A DNA stretch of 64,000 nucleotides, from the NCBI GenBank assembly GCA_034667465.1, contig JAXDJV010000007.1:62001-126000 (forward strand). The letters run 5' to 3'. This document shows positions 55,133 through 63,516 of the stretch, piece after piece. This stretch comes from JAOBAU01 sp034667465 (lineage in GTDB: Bacteria; Acidobacteriota; Thermoanaerobaculia; Gp7-AA8). Position 1 is the stretch's first letter; each line of letters opens with the position of its first letter. The notes beneath the pieces are model-generated. The model was not told the origin of the DNA, made no database searches, and was given only the letters and a program-made list of their open reading frames with translations. The translations under genes were made by a program, and so were the position numbers.

Positions 55133-55140
55133 CGCCCCAT

Positions 55141-55227
55141 GTCATCCCGAGCGTAGCGAGGGATCCGGGTGGGCGGCGTACGGCAGCGCGCGCCACCGCC
55201 CGGGTCCCTCGCTACGCTCGGGATGAC
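55141..55227. repeat. Chromosomal palindromic repeat, copy 4
   Basis: GTCATCCCGAGCGTAGCGAG faces CTCGCTACGCTCGGGATGAC, a perfect 20-bp stem. It fills the gap between convergent mfd (ends 55132) and the sulfatase-fold gene (ends 55228) and could be a bidirectional terminator. Confidence 0.87.
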
Positions 55228-56742
55228 CTAATGGATGTAGCCCAATGACCGCAATCGCTTCTCCGCCTCGGAGCTCGTTTGCTCGCGTTCGTCCGGCGTC
55301 GTCTGTACCTTCTTCGGCACGACCGCCGTCACGCGGTATACCGGCGTTCGATCGCCGAGCTCCGCGATGAGCGAGCGGCCGATGTTCGTCGGAAGTGTCA
55401 GCCGCGTAATCGCCTGCCAGTCGACGCCGACGATGTCGTAGATCGTCGGCGCAATCGCAGCAACCGTCACCGGAGTCTTCACCTTCTTCGGCGTGTAGCC
55501 GAACGAATGCGGAAAGACGACCAGCAGCGGAACGTGAAGTGTCGATTCGCGTTCGCCAAGATTGCCGAATGAGTGCGACATCAGGTGATCCTCGCCGAGC
55601 GCTTCACCGTGATCGGCGGTAATGATCACAACCGTCGTATCGAGGACACCGCGATCCTTGAGCACCTTGAAAACACCCTCGAGGAAGTGGTCGAGGTCGC
55701 GTACGTCGTACCTGTAACGATTGCGATAGATCGCGATCTCATCGGCGTTCAGATCGAACGTCGTGCTCCAGATGCGGCCCCAGGTCTTCTTCAGCGTGTC
55801 GGTGACGACCTCGCGCCGCTCGGGATCGGCGATCTTCGACGGATCCTGTAACTCGGGATTCCAGATCCCTTTCCGGTTGCGGAGATCGGATTCAAAACCG
55901 GTGTGATTCCAGCGACGCTCTTCCTTCGCGGGGTTGTACGAACGCGGATCGGGCAGGTAGGGATCGTGCGCGTCGATGACATTGAGGAACGCGAAGAACG
56001 GACGCTTTCCCGGCTTCACTTCGCGATCGAACTTCTCGAGAACGTTTTCCCACGGAGTGGAAACCATGACGCGATTGAAATCGTCTTTCGCCGCGCCGTA
56101 ATGATCGAGCAACGCGTCGGCCTTTTTGAGCGCCGCGTCCTTCGCGGCCCCGTCGAGCGCGGCGAACTCGTCGTAGAGACACGAATACTGATCGAACGCG
56201 TTCAGGTAGATGTTCGTCTTCAGCGAAAGATTGCCATTCGCGGCGATGCCGAACGTGCGATAGCCGAGCTTCCCGAGCTGCCAGGGAACCGACGTCTCTT
56301 TCGTGTCGAGCGGAGCCGCGCCCCATCCGCCGTAGAAGCCGGTCATCATCGAGAAATGCGCGGGCGGCGTCGAGTCGAACGTCGTGTACGCGTTCTCGAA
56401 CGTCGTTCCTTCCTTCGCGAGTTTCGCGAGGAACGGCATCGGATTCGAGCCGCCGAGCGGTGTGGCGTCGGCGCGCACCGTGTCGAGTGTGATGAGAACG
56501 ATGTTCGGCCGCGATGGCGGAACGAGCTCGGTCCGGACGACGGTCGGCGACGCGGGAGCCGGAGTTTCCTTCAGCGCGACCAGCTCCGCCTGCGCGCGAC
56601 GCGAGAGCGGCGGCGCGGACTGCACGGCCGGGACGACGGTTTCTCGTCCGCAGGAGAAGACAATTAGCGGGAGGGCGGCGGTAATGAGGGAACGGCGAAC
56701 TACATTGGAAAACGTCACTTGAATCTGAACTCCCCTTCGCAC
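55228..56742 (-). CDS. Sulfatase-fold lipoprotein (alkaline phosphatase superfamily)
   Basis: This protein of up to 504 residues begins near a lipobox (LIVFSCG). The fold is shown by NIVLITLDTVRAD and ITADHGEALGED. The formylglycine motif CxPxR is not present; the site reads DSTPPAHFSMMTG with Ser or Thr there, so true sulfatase activity is doubtful. A phospho- or phosphonate-transfer role as in the wider superfamily is possible. The start is uncertain: GTG at 56742, or GTG at 56718 with an AAGGGGAG sequence at a good distance. It diverges from the parvulin gene. Confidence 0.8.
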   Translation of the reverse strand: MRRGVQIQVTFSNVVRRSLITAALPLIVFSCGRETVVPAVQSAPPLSRRAQAELVALKETPAPASPTVVRTELVPPSRPNIVLITLDTVRADATPLGGSNPMPFLAKLAKEGTTFENAYTTFDSTPPAHFSMMTGFYGGWGAAPLDTKETSVPWQLGKLGYRTFGIAANGNLSLKTNIYLNAFDQYSCLYDEFAALDGAAKDAALKKADALLDHYGAAKDDFNRVMVSTPWENVLEKFDREVKPGKRPFFAFLNVIDAHDPYLPDPRSYNPAKEERRWNHTGFESDLRNRKGIWNPELQDPSKIADPERREVVTDTLKKTWGRIWSTTFDLNADEIAIYRNRYRYDVRDLDHFLEGVFKVLKDRGVLDTTVVIITADHGEALGEDHLMSHSFGNLGERESTLHVPLLVVFPHSFGYTPKKVKTPVTVAAIAPTIYDIVGVDWQAITRLTLPTNIGRSLIAELGDRTPVYRVTAVVPKKVQTTPDEREQTSSEAEKRLRSLGYIH

Positions 56743-56901
56743 CCGTACGACGATGTGACGAACGAACCGTCTGACCCGTTTACGCCCGAAAGCAGGAGAA
56801 CGCTTAACGCGTCAGCGCCGATCATCCGCCGCGAAGCCGTTCGCCGACGCTGCGCGCCTCACGCACCGGCTCGCAGCCGGTATACTTGCCGCAGCCGCTG
56901 C

Positions 56902-57795
56902 ATGCGCTTCCGCCTCCTCCTCGCACTCCTCGTCCTCGTCGTCGTCGCTGCCTGTCACCGCAAGCCTGCGATTCCGCCCGACGTCGTCGTTCGCCTCGGC
57001 GAACGGATGATCACGCTCGCCGATCTGAAACGTTACCTGGAACGCAACGCCGGAACCGAGCTCGCACAGCTGACACCTGAAGTTGCAAGCGCGCTCCTCG
57101 ACCAGTACGTCGAAGAGGTCGTGCTCTCGGAATACGCGGCCACGCACGGCGTCGAAGTCCCCGCCGACAAAATCGCGACCGCGGTTCGAAACGACGCCGG
57201 CGCGACCGTCGTCGAGAAACGCGACGAGATGCGCCGGGAGAAACTCGTCACCGACATGTCGACCGACGTCCCGCAGCCGACCGACGACGACATCCGCTCT
57301 TACTACGAGCAGCATCCGGACGAATTCAAATCGCCGGAAGAAGTGCGCGTCCGGCAGATCCTCGTGCACGACGAAGAGCTCGCAAACGACATCGCGAAAA
57401 AACTGAAAGCCGGCGAGCCCTTCGAAAAACTCTCCAGCGAACATTCCGTCGCCGCAAACGCAAAGAAAGGCGGCGAGATCGGTTATCTCAGCCGCGGCGA
57501 GCTGCCGAAGATGTTCGAGGAAGAGATCTTCGCGCTCAAGCCGGGCGCGGTCAGCAACGTCATCCGCACCGACGGCGGCTTCCACATCTTCAAGGTCGAC
57601 GAGCGCCGCGCCGCCGGGACGATCGACCTCCAGACCGCCGAGCCGGTCATCCGCGAACGGCTGAAAGAAGAGTCGGTCCGCCAGAAAATGTCGCAGCTCG
57701 TGGCGAAGAGCCGCGGCGAGATGCAGATCGCCGTCCTCACCAAACGGCTGCCGTTCCGCTATTCGGGGACGCTGCCGAAGTCCGACAACGAATAA
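56902..57795 (+). CDS. Peptidyl-prolyl isomerase lipoprotein (PpiC/parvulin type)
   Basis: This 297-residue protein has a lipoprotein signal (MRFRLLLALLVLVVVAAC), a SurA-like helical N-terminal part (ITLADLKRYLERNAG) and one parvulin domain (VRVRQILVHDEELA, then GGEIGYLSRGELPKMFEEEI, GGFHIFKVDERR). It probably assists folding of exported proteins as a chaperone and isomerase. It is 51 nt upstream of a second gene of the same kind, and the two likely form an operon for outer-membrane protein maturation. Confidence 0.87.
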   Translation: MRFRLLLALLVLVVVAACHRKPAIPPDVVVRLGERMITLADLKRYLERNAGTELAQLTPEVASALLDQYVEEVVLSEYAATHGVEVPADKIATAVRNDAGATVVEKRDEMRREKLVTDMSTDVPQPTDDDIRSYYEQHPDEFKSPEEVRVRQILVHDEELANDIAKKLKAGEPFEKLSSEHSVAANAKKGGEIGYLSRGELPKMFEEEIFALKPGAVSNVIRTDGGFHIFKVDERRAAGTIDLQTAEPVIRERLKEESVRQKMSQLVAKSRGEMQIAVLTKRLPFRYSGTLPKSDNE

Positions 57796-57846
57796 AGTCC
57801 GGCGGAACTTGTTGAGGTTCCGGTACGTCAGAACGAGCACGCAATT

Positions 57847-58824
57847 ATGAAAAAACTATTCATCCTCACGATCCTCAGCCTCTCGGCAGCGTCGCTTTCC
57901 GCGGCTCAGCTCGTCGAGGCGATCGTCGTCCGCGTCGGCGACCGCATCATTACCCGCAGCCAGTACGACAAGCGTCTGCGCGACGGCATGACCGAGATCG
58001 AACAGACCGTCGCGCCCGCGCAGCAGGCCGCGAAGCGCGAAGAACTGCGCAAGTCTCTCCTGAACGATCTGATTAGCGAGCTGCTCATCAAAGACCGCGC
58101 TGACCGACTCGGCATCTCGGTTTCGCCCGACGAAATCAAAGACGGCATCGTTCGCCTCAAGCAGCAGTACAACATCAGCACCGACGCGGCGTTCGAAGAC
58201 TCGCTGAAGAAGTCCGGCATGACGCGCGCCGATATGGAAGCGCGCCTCCGCGACACGCTCCTGACGAACAAAGTCTTCGGCCGCGAGCTCCGCAACCGCG
58301 ACGAGATGACCGACAAAGAGCTCCGCGAGCGCTACGACCGCGAGAAAGAGCGTTACCGTCTTCCCGAGCGCGCACGCCTCCGCGAGATCATCGTGATCCG
58401 TCCCGATGATCTGTCGGCCGTCGAGAAAGCACGTCAGCGCGCCGACGAGATCGCGAGCCAGGTCCGCGCCACCGGCGCCGACTTCGCGAAGATCGCCACC
58501 ACGACCTCTGAAGTTTCGACCAAAGACAAAGGCGGAGACCTCGGCGAAGTCGCACGCGGCGAGCTCCTCCCCGATCTCGACAAAGCCGTCTTCAGCAGCA
58601 CAAGCGGCGCCGTGCTCGGCCCGATCGCGACGAAGTCCGGCTGGCACATCCTGAAAGTTGAACAGCGTCTCCCGTCCGAGCTCCCGGCGTTCGAGTCGGT
58701 CAAAGACCGACTCAAACACGACGCCAGCGAAGAGACGTTCCAGCGCGATTACAAGGCGTACATCGATCGCCTGCGCGCCGAAGCATTCATCCAGATCAAC
58801 GAGCAGAACGTTCCGACGAGCTGA
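57847..58824 (+). CDS. SurA-like periplasmic peptidyl-prolyl isomerase
   Basis: This 325-residue protein has a signal peptide (MKKLFILTILSLSAASLSAAQ), a SurA N-terminal domain (VEAIVVRVGDRIITRSQYDK) and one parvulin domain (RLREIIVIRPDDLS, DKGGDLGEVARGEL, GWHILKVEQRL). E. coli SurA has two parvulin domains; one only, as here, is common in Acidobacteriota and deltaproteobacteria. It would act on unfolded outer-membrane proteins. It is paired with the preceding lipoprotein isomerase. Confidence 0.88.
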   Translation: MKKLFILTILSLSAASLSAAQLVEAIVVRVGDRIITRSQYDKRLRDGMTEIEQTVAPAQQAAKREELRKSLLNDLISELLIKDRADRLGISVSPDEIKDGIVRLKQQYNISTDAAFEDSLKKSGMTRADMEARLRDTLLTNKVFGRELRNRDEMTDKELRERYDREKERYRLPERARLREIIVIRPDDLSAVEKARQRADEIASQVRATGADFAKIATTTSEVSTKDKGGDLGEVARGELLPDLDKAVFSSTSGAVLGPIATKSGWHILKVEQRLPSELPAFESVKDRLKHDASEETFQRDYKAYIDRLRAEAFIQINEQNVPTS

Positions 58825-58835
58825 ATCGGGCAAGT

Positions 58836-58889
58836 CGGCCGGCAGAATCGGTGGCGGGGCGAAGGCTCTGCCACCTGCGCAGCCGGCCG
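58836..58889. terminator. Nested inverted repeat downstream of the SurA-like gene
   Basis: CGGCCGGC (58836-58843) pairs with GCCGGCCG (58882-58889), and inside GGTGGC (58850-58855) pairs with GCCACC (58870-58875). It lies 11 nt after the stop codon and probably ends the operon. Confidence 0.5.
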
Positions 58890-59006
58890 TGCCGGTCTAC
58901 TCTTCGTAGCGCGATTGGCCGGTTTTCCCTCCCTCGGAATCGCTCTGCACCTCCCAACCAGTAGAGTTTGTCGCTCCTCGAAACTGCCGGACGTAACCTC
59001 GTCGGC

Positions 59007-59732
59007 ATGAGCACGCTCACCGAAGCAATCGAAGCAATCCGCCGCAACCGACCGCGCCGTGTCGTCGTCTTCACCGGCGCCGGCGTCTCCGCCGAAAGCG
59101 GCATCCCGACATTTCGCGGCGCCGGCGGTTTGTGGCGCGACTTCCGCGCGGAAGACCTCGCGACACCCGACGCATTCGCGCGCGATCCGCTGCTCGTCTG
59201 GCAGTGGTACGAGTGGCGCCGCACGCTGATCCGCGACGCGCAGCCGAACGCCGCGCATGGCGCCGTCGCGCGTCTGCCCGATGCCGTCGTCATCACGCAG
59301 AACGTCGATGGACTGCACACACGCGGCGGCGCAGGCGACGTGATCGAGTTGCACGGCAGCATCGTTCGTGTTCGATGCGTGCGATGCGGCCGCGAACGGG
59401 AAGCGCCCGACGCGTTCGAGTCGCTGCCGCCACGCTGCGAATGCGGCGCGATGCTCCGACCGGGCGTCGTCTGGTTCGGCGAGATGCTGCCGCCGTATGC
59501 GCTCGAGCGCGCCGCGGAAGAGATTCGCAATGCCGATCTGCTGCTCGTCATCGGCACGTCCGGCGTCGTCCAGCCGGCCGCCGGTCTCGTCTCGCTGCAT
59601 CGCGGTCTGTCGATCGAGATCAATCCCGAAGCGAGCGCACTCAGCTCCGCCTGCACGCTCGCGATTCCGGCGACCGCGGCCGAAGCGACGCCGCCGATCG
59701 TCGATGCAATTCTGGAGGTGAGCAATGCGTGA
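59007..59732 (+). CDS. cobB: NAD-dependent protein deacylase (sirtuin, CobB/SIRT5-like)
   Basis: This 241-residue sirtuin has GAGVSAESGIPTFRG (24-38), TQNVDGLH, catalytic H116 (ELHGS), zinc ligands C124, C127, C144 and C146, and GTSGVVQPAAGL. The WYEWRR segment carries Y68 and R71, the Y-x-x-R pair that lets class III sirtuins remove succinyl and malonyl groups. It uses NAD+ to deacylate lysines. I chose the ATG at 59007. The stop overlaps radC by 8 nt, so the two are translated together. Confidence 0.92.
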   Translation: MSTLTEAIEAIRRNRPRRVVVFTGAGVSAESGIPTFRGAGGLWRDFRAEDLATPDAFARDPLLVWQWYEWRRTLIRDAQPNAAHGAVARLPDAVVITQNVDGLHTRGGAGDVIELHGSIVRVRCVRCGREREAPDAFESLPPRCECGAMLRPGVVWFGEMLPPYALERAAEEIRNADLLLVIGTSGVVQPAAGLVSLHRGLSIEINPEASALSSACTLAIPATAAEATPPIVDAILEVSNA

Positions 59733-60399
59733 GCTGATCTGCGATCTGCCGGTCGACGAACGTCCGCGCGAACGGCTGCTCCGTCACGGCGCCGACACGC
59801 TCTCCGATGCGGAGCTCATCGCCATCCTCCTCGGCTCCGGCGTTCCGGGACGCAACGCCATCCAGGTCGCGCGCGAGCTCGTCGCCGGCGACTTCCACGG
59901 ACTCGCCACGCGTGAACCGACACAGCTCGCGTCGGTCAGCGGCGTCGGCGACGCGAAGGCCGCACGCGTCGTGGCCGCGTTCGAAGTCGCGCGCCGCTTC
60001 GCGAACCCGCGGCGCGAACCGGAACAGCCGGTCGTCAGCATCATGGCTTTCGGCAGCCAGCTCGTCACCCGCTGCGCGCACTACCGTCAGGAACGGCTCG
60101 GCGCCGCGTTTCTCGACTCACGCGGACGGCTCATTCGCGAGCGCGAGATCTTCGTCGGCAGCATCACCAGCTGCGTCGTTTCCAAACGCGAAGTGATCAC
60201 GATGGCGATCGAAGAACGAGCGGTGAAAGTGATCGTCTTTCACAACCATCCGAGCGGCGACTCGCGCCCGTCCGCCGAAGACATTCAGTTCACGAAACAT
60301 CTCAACAGCGCATTCGACGCCATCGAGGTCGAGCTCGTCGATCACCTCGTCATCGGCCGCAACGGATTCGAATCGATGTTCGAGAAACGGATGTACTGA
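59725..60399 (+). CDS. radC: RadC family protein (JAB/MPN domain)
   Basis: This 224-residue protein has an N-terminal helix-hairpin-helix part (LASVSGVGDAKAARVVAAF) and a C-terminal JAMM motif HNHPSGDSRPSAED (H173, H175, D186). Despite the historical name, a direct role in repair is unproven. It overlaps the sirtuin by 8 nt. It is complete, with all metal ligands present. Confidence 0.93.
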   Translation: MRELICDLPVDERPRERLLRHGADTLSDAELIAILLGSGVPGRNAIQVARELVAGDFHGLATREPTQLASVSGVGDAKAARVVAAFEVARRFANPRREPEQPVVSIMAFGSQLVTRCAHYRQERLGAAFLDSRGRLIREREIFVGSITSCVVSKREVITMAIEERAVKVIVFHNHPSGDSRPSAEDIQFTKHLNSAFDAIEVELVDHLVIGRNGFESMFEKRMY

Positions 60400-60423
60400 T
60401 GTGCTCGGTGCGTTCGCACCGTC

Positions 60424-60957
60424 GTGAACCGGGTCGGCCGCGTCAACGAAGTGCTGGCGCAAACACCTTCGGCGAAAGCGCTCGGCGCGAAATGGAATCC
60501 GCAAAATCCCATCTGGGACAAAGCATTCGACGAGATGCTGACCGCCGTCATGAACCGGTTCGACGAACTGCACGACGCTCCGGAGGCCTATATCAGCGGC
60601 TCGACATGCCGTTCCAGTCGAACCTCACGGAAGCCGAGGCAGGCGAGGTCCTCGCGCTGAATGCCGCGGAACGAAAACAGCTCGACGATTACGCGGACAC
60701 GCTGACGCTTGCCATCAACCTGATGTCACATCGACAAGACCTGAACGTCGGTTCACCCGACTACGAAGCAGGTCTGGCGCGGCTCACAAAGATGGCGAAG
60801 CTGCCGCCGATCAAAGACGTCCCGAAGCTGCAGCTGGCGGCGAAGATCGTCGACGACTATCGGCACGCGCGTTCAGGTCGAGCTCTATTTCTTCGATCAC
60901 CGCGAAGCGATGACGAAGATCGCGAGCAAAGCAGCTCGCGCGGCGGCAGCGAAGTGA
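60424..60957 (+). pseudogene. Decayed or frameshifted hypothetical gene
   Basis: Three stretches in different frames read as one protein. The first starts at GTG 60424 (NRVGRVNEVLAQTPSAKALG, KAFDEMLTAVMNRFDELHD). After about 60590 the frame changes to LDMPFQSNLTEAEAGEVLAL, and QLDDYADTLTLAINLM continues it. Near 60875 it changes again to VELYFFDHREAMTKIASKAA, ending at 60957. Two indels would restore one reading frame of about 177 residues. No family is recognised. Either the gene is dying or the assembly has errors. Confidence 0.55.
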
Positions 60958-60960
60958 CCG

Positions 60961-61935
60961 TCATCCGGCCGCGACCGCCGCCAGCTTGCGCGCGGCCGCG
61001 GCGCGTTCCGGATAGACCGGCGTCAGCCAGCCGTAGCGATCGGGAACTTCGCCGCCGATGTACGCGAAGTATTCGCGCTGGATGTGCTCGGTGATCGGAC
61101 CGCGGCGACCATTGCCGACCGTGACGCGGTCGATGGTGCGAACCGGCGTGACTTCCGCCGCCGTGCCGGTGAAGAAAACCTCGTCGACGATGTAGAGCAT
61201 CTCGCGTGGAATGAGCGTCTCGATGACTTCGTAGCCGAGGTCGCGAGCGATGCGAATGATCGAGTCGCGCGTAATGCCGGCGAGGACGGATGCGCCGAGC
61301 GGCGGCGTATAGATCTTCCCGTCGCGCACGAGGAAGATGTTCTCGCCCGAGCCTTCGCTCACGTAGCCGTTGACGTCGAGCGCGATCCCTTCCGCGTAGC
61401 CGTCAGCTGCCGCTTCCATGCGAATGAGAATCGAGTTCATGTAGTTCGCGGTCGCTTTGGCGAGTGCGGGGAAAGTGTTCGGCGCCATCCGGTTCCATGA
61501 CGAGACGCGCACGTCGACGCCGTGCTCGATCGCTTCGACGCCGAGGTACTTGCCCCACTGCCAGGCCGCGATCGTGACGTCGACCGGACAGGAACCGGGA
61601 TAGACGCCGAGGGAGTGAAAGCCGCGGTAGACCAGCGGACGGAGATAGCAGTCTTCGAACTCATTCGCGGCGACGATTTCGACGCACGCGGCCTTGAACT
61701 CGTCCTGCGTGAACGGCACGTCCATCCGATAGATGCGGCACGAATCGTAGAGCCTGCGAATGTGCTCGTTGAGCCGGAAGATCGCCGGGCCCTGGTTCTT
61801 CGTGACGTAACAGCGGATGCCCTCGAACAGGCCCGAGCCGTAATGAATCGCATGCGTCAGCACATGCACTTTGGCGTCGGCGAAGTCGACGAACTGTCCG
61901 TTCATCCAAATCTTTTTGATTTCTTCGAACGGCAT
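60961..61935 (-). CDS. ilvE: Branched-chain amino acid aminotransferase
   Basis: This 324-residue class IV PLP enzyme begins KKIWMNGQFVDFADAKVHVL and has HYGSGLFEGIRCY, RPLVYRG, catalytic K160 (ALAKATANYM), EGSGENIFLV and FFTGTAAEVTPV. It transfers the amino group between glutamate and leucine, isoleucine or valine. A GGAGGCG Shine-Dalgarno lies just before the ATG. It is on the strand opposite to radC and is transcribed alone. Confidence 0.95.
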   Translation of the reverse strand: MPFEEIKKIWMNGQFVDFADAKVHVLTHAIHYGSGLFEGIRCYVTKNQGPAIFRLNEHIRRLYDSCRIYRMDVPFTQDEFKAACVEIVAANEFEDCYLRPLVYRGFHSLGVYPGSCPVDVTIAAWQWGKYLGVEAIEHGVDVRVSSWNRMAPNTFPALAKATANYMNSILIRMEAAADGYAEGIALDVNGYVSEGSGENIFLVRDGKIYTPPLGASVLAGITRDSIIRIARDLGYEVIETLIPREMLYIVDEVFFTGTAAEVTPVRTIDRVTVGNGRRGPITEHIQREYFAYIGGEVPDRYGWLTPVYPERAAAARKLAAVAAG

Positions 61936-62056
61936 TGACGCCTCCTGAGTGCGTGCAGACCACGGCCCGTCATCCGGGACCGGAATTGCGCGGAGTATAG
62001 GTGCCGCTGTTTTGGCAAGTCAATGCTATAAACCTGCCACGAAAACGCGCCCGCCG

Positions 62057-62839
62057 ATGCCTTCTTCCTTCGCCAGCAAAACCGTTGTCATTACCGGTGC
62101 ATCAAGCGGAATCGGCCGCGCGGCGGCGCTCGAATTCGCCCGGCGCGGCGCCGACGTCGTTATCGCTGCCCGTCGCGCCGATCAGCTCGAGTCCGTCGCC
62201 GCCGAATGCCGCGCTCTCGGCGCTCGCTGCAGCATCGTCGTCACCGACGTCACGAAACGCGAAGACTGTCTTCGCCTCATCGAAAGCGCGCCGCAGCTCG
62301 ACGTCCTCGTGAACAACGCCGGCTTTGCGGTCTTCGACGCCATCGAATCGGCGAAGCCGGACGAGCTCGAATCGATGATGCAGACGAACTTCTTCGGCAC
62401 GGTCTGGTGCTCGCAGGCAGCGCTTCCGCGAATGCTCGCGCGCGGCAGCGGCACGATCGTGAACGTCGCGTCGATCGCGGGAATCATGGGCTACGCGCGG
62501 ATGGGCGGCTACTGCGCAACGAAGTTCGCGATCATCGGCTTCACCGAAGCGTTGCGAGACGAGGTGATCGGCCGAGGTGTGAAGGTGGCGATGGTCTGCC
62601 CCGGCACGACCGAGACCGAGTTCTTCGTGAAGGCGGAGCGTCACAGGATGCCGGGCGCGTCACGGCTAATTCCCGCCGTAAAGCCGGAGAAGATCGCGCG
62701 CGCGATCGCCGACGCGGCAGCGGACGGCCGCTACCGCCGCATCCTGCCGCTCGGCGCCGCGGCGTACATGCGATTCAAGGAACTTTTTCCGCGCGTCGCG
62801 CATCTGTTCATGCGCCGCGTGTCGGCGTGGCTGGAGTGA
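62057..62839 (+). CDS. Short-chain dehydrogenase/reductase
   Basis: This 260-residue classical SDR has TGASSGIG (13-20), VNNAGF, S139 and Y152-x-x-x-K156 (GYCATK), so the full catalytic set is present. The basic residues near VIAARRADQL suggest NADP(H). The substrate is unknown. The ATG at 62057 begins MPSSFASKTVVITG. The stop shares one base with the rhomboid gene start (TGATG). Confidence 0.9.
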   Translation: MPSSFASKTVVITGASSGIGRAAALEFARRGADVVIAARRADQLESVAAECRALGARCSIVVTDVTKREDCLRLIESAPQLDVLVNNAGFAVFDAIESAKPDELESMMQTNFFGTVWCSQAALPRMLARGSGTIVNVASIAGIMGYARMGGYCATKFAIIGFTEALRDEVIGRGVKVAMVCPGTTETEFFVKAERHRMPGASRLIPAVKPEKIARAIADAAADGRYRRILPLGAAAYMRFKELFPRVAHLFMRRVSAWLE

Positions 62840-63480
62840 TGATGTTTCAACCGCGGCGCGCACCGGCTACCTGGACGATCCTGATCGGCATCACGATCGT
62901 CTTCGCCATCGAGTACATGACCGGCGCTGTGCCGCGCGGATTCGGCCTCGAATCGTCGATCCTCGCGACGATTCGCCTCGCGAACATGGGAGCGATCGTG
63001 CCGAACATGCTCGCCGACGGCGACTATCGCCGGCTCGTCGTCGCGATGTTCCTGCACGGCAACATCCTCCACTGGCTGACGAACTCGATCGCGCTCCTGC
63101 AACTCGGCGCGCTCTACGAAGCGCTGTTCGGCTCCGCTCGTTTCCTCGGCATCTACTTCGCCACAGGCATCTGCGCATCGCTGGCCAGCGCGTACTTTCA
63201 GCAATCACTTTCCGTCGGTGCGAGCGGCGCGATCTTCGGCATCCTCGGCGCGTTTATTTTTTCGGTCCTGCGCTCGCCGCAGTATCGCCATCAACCCTGG
63301 ACGAAAAGCCTCGTCCGCCAGTTAGTTTTCTGGATGGCCGTGAATCTCATCATCGGCTACTCGTTCCCATTCATCGATAACGTCGCACACATCGGCGGCA
63401 TGGTTTCCGGGCTCCTGCTCGGCTTCCTCCCCCATCGAGTCCCGCCTCCGCCACCGGCAAACGCGATCGTCAACGTCTGA
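62839..63480 (+). CDS. Rhomboid-family intramembrane serine protease
   Basis: This 213-residue protein has about six transmembrane segments. It carries FLHGNILHWLTNSIALLQLG, VGASGAIFGILGAF (S129) and NVAHIGGMVSGLLLGFL (H184), giving the Ser-His catalytic dyad of rhomboids. It would cut membrane-embedded substrates. Coupled to the SDR by TGATG. A strong hairpin follows the stop. Confidence 0.9.
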   Translation: MMFQPRRAPATWTILIGITIVFAIEYMTGAVPRGFGLESSILATIRLANMGAIVPNMLADGDYRRLVVAMFLHGNILHWLTNSIALLQLGALYEALFGSARFLGIYFATGICASLASAYFQQSLSVGASGAIFGILGAFIFSVLRSPQYRHQPWTKSLVRQLVFWMAVNLIIGYSFPFIDNVAHIGGMVSGLLLGFLPHRVPPPPPANAIVNV

Positions 63481-63490
63481 GTAAGTGTGG

Positions 63491-63511
63491 GGGCGGCCGC
63501 TTCGGCCGCCC
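63491..63511. terminator. Hairpin terminator between convergent genes
   Basis: GGGCGGCCG, loop CTT, CGGCCGCCC is a perfect 9-bp stem between the rhomboid gene (ends 63480) and the methyltransferase (ends 63517), which converge. There is no T tract. Confidence 0.7.
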
Positions 63512-63516
63512 GAAAG

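Noticed and set aside
56812..57840. Long minus-strand frame opposite the parvulin lipoprotein
   Set aside because: Low-complexity acidic and arginine content without motifs, while the plus strand encodes a recognisable lipoprotein isomerase.
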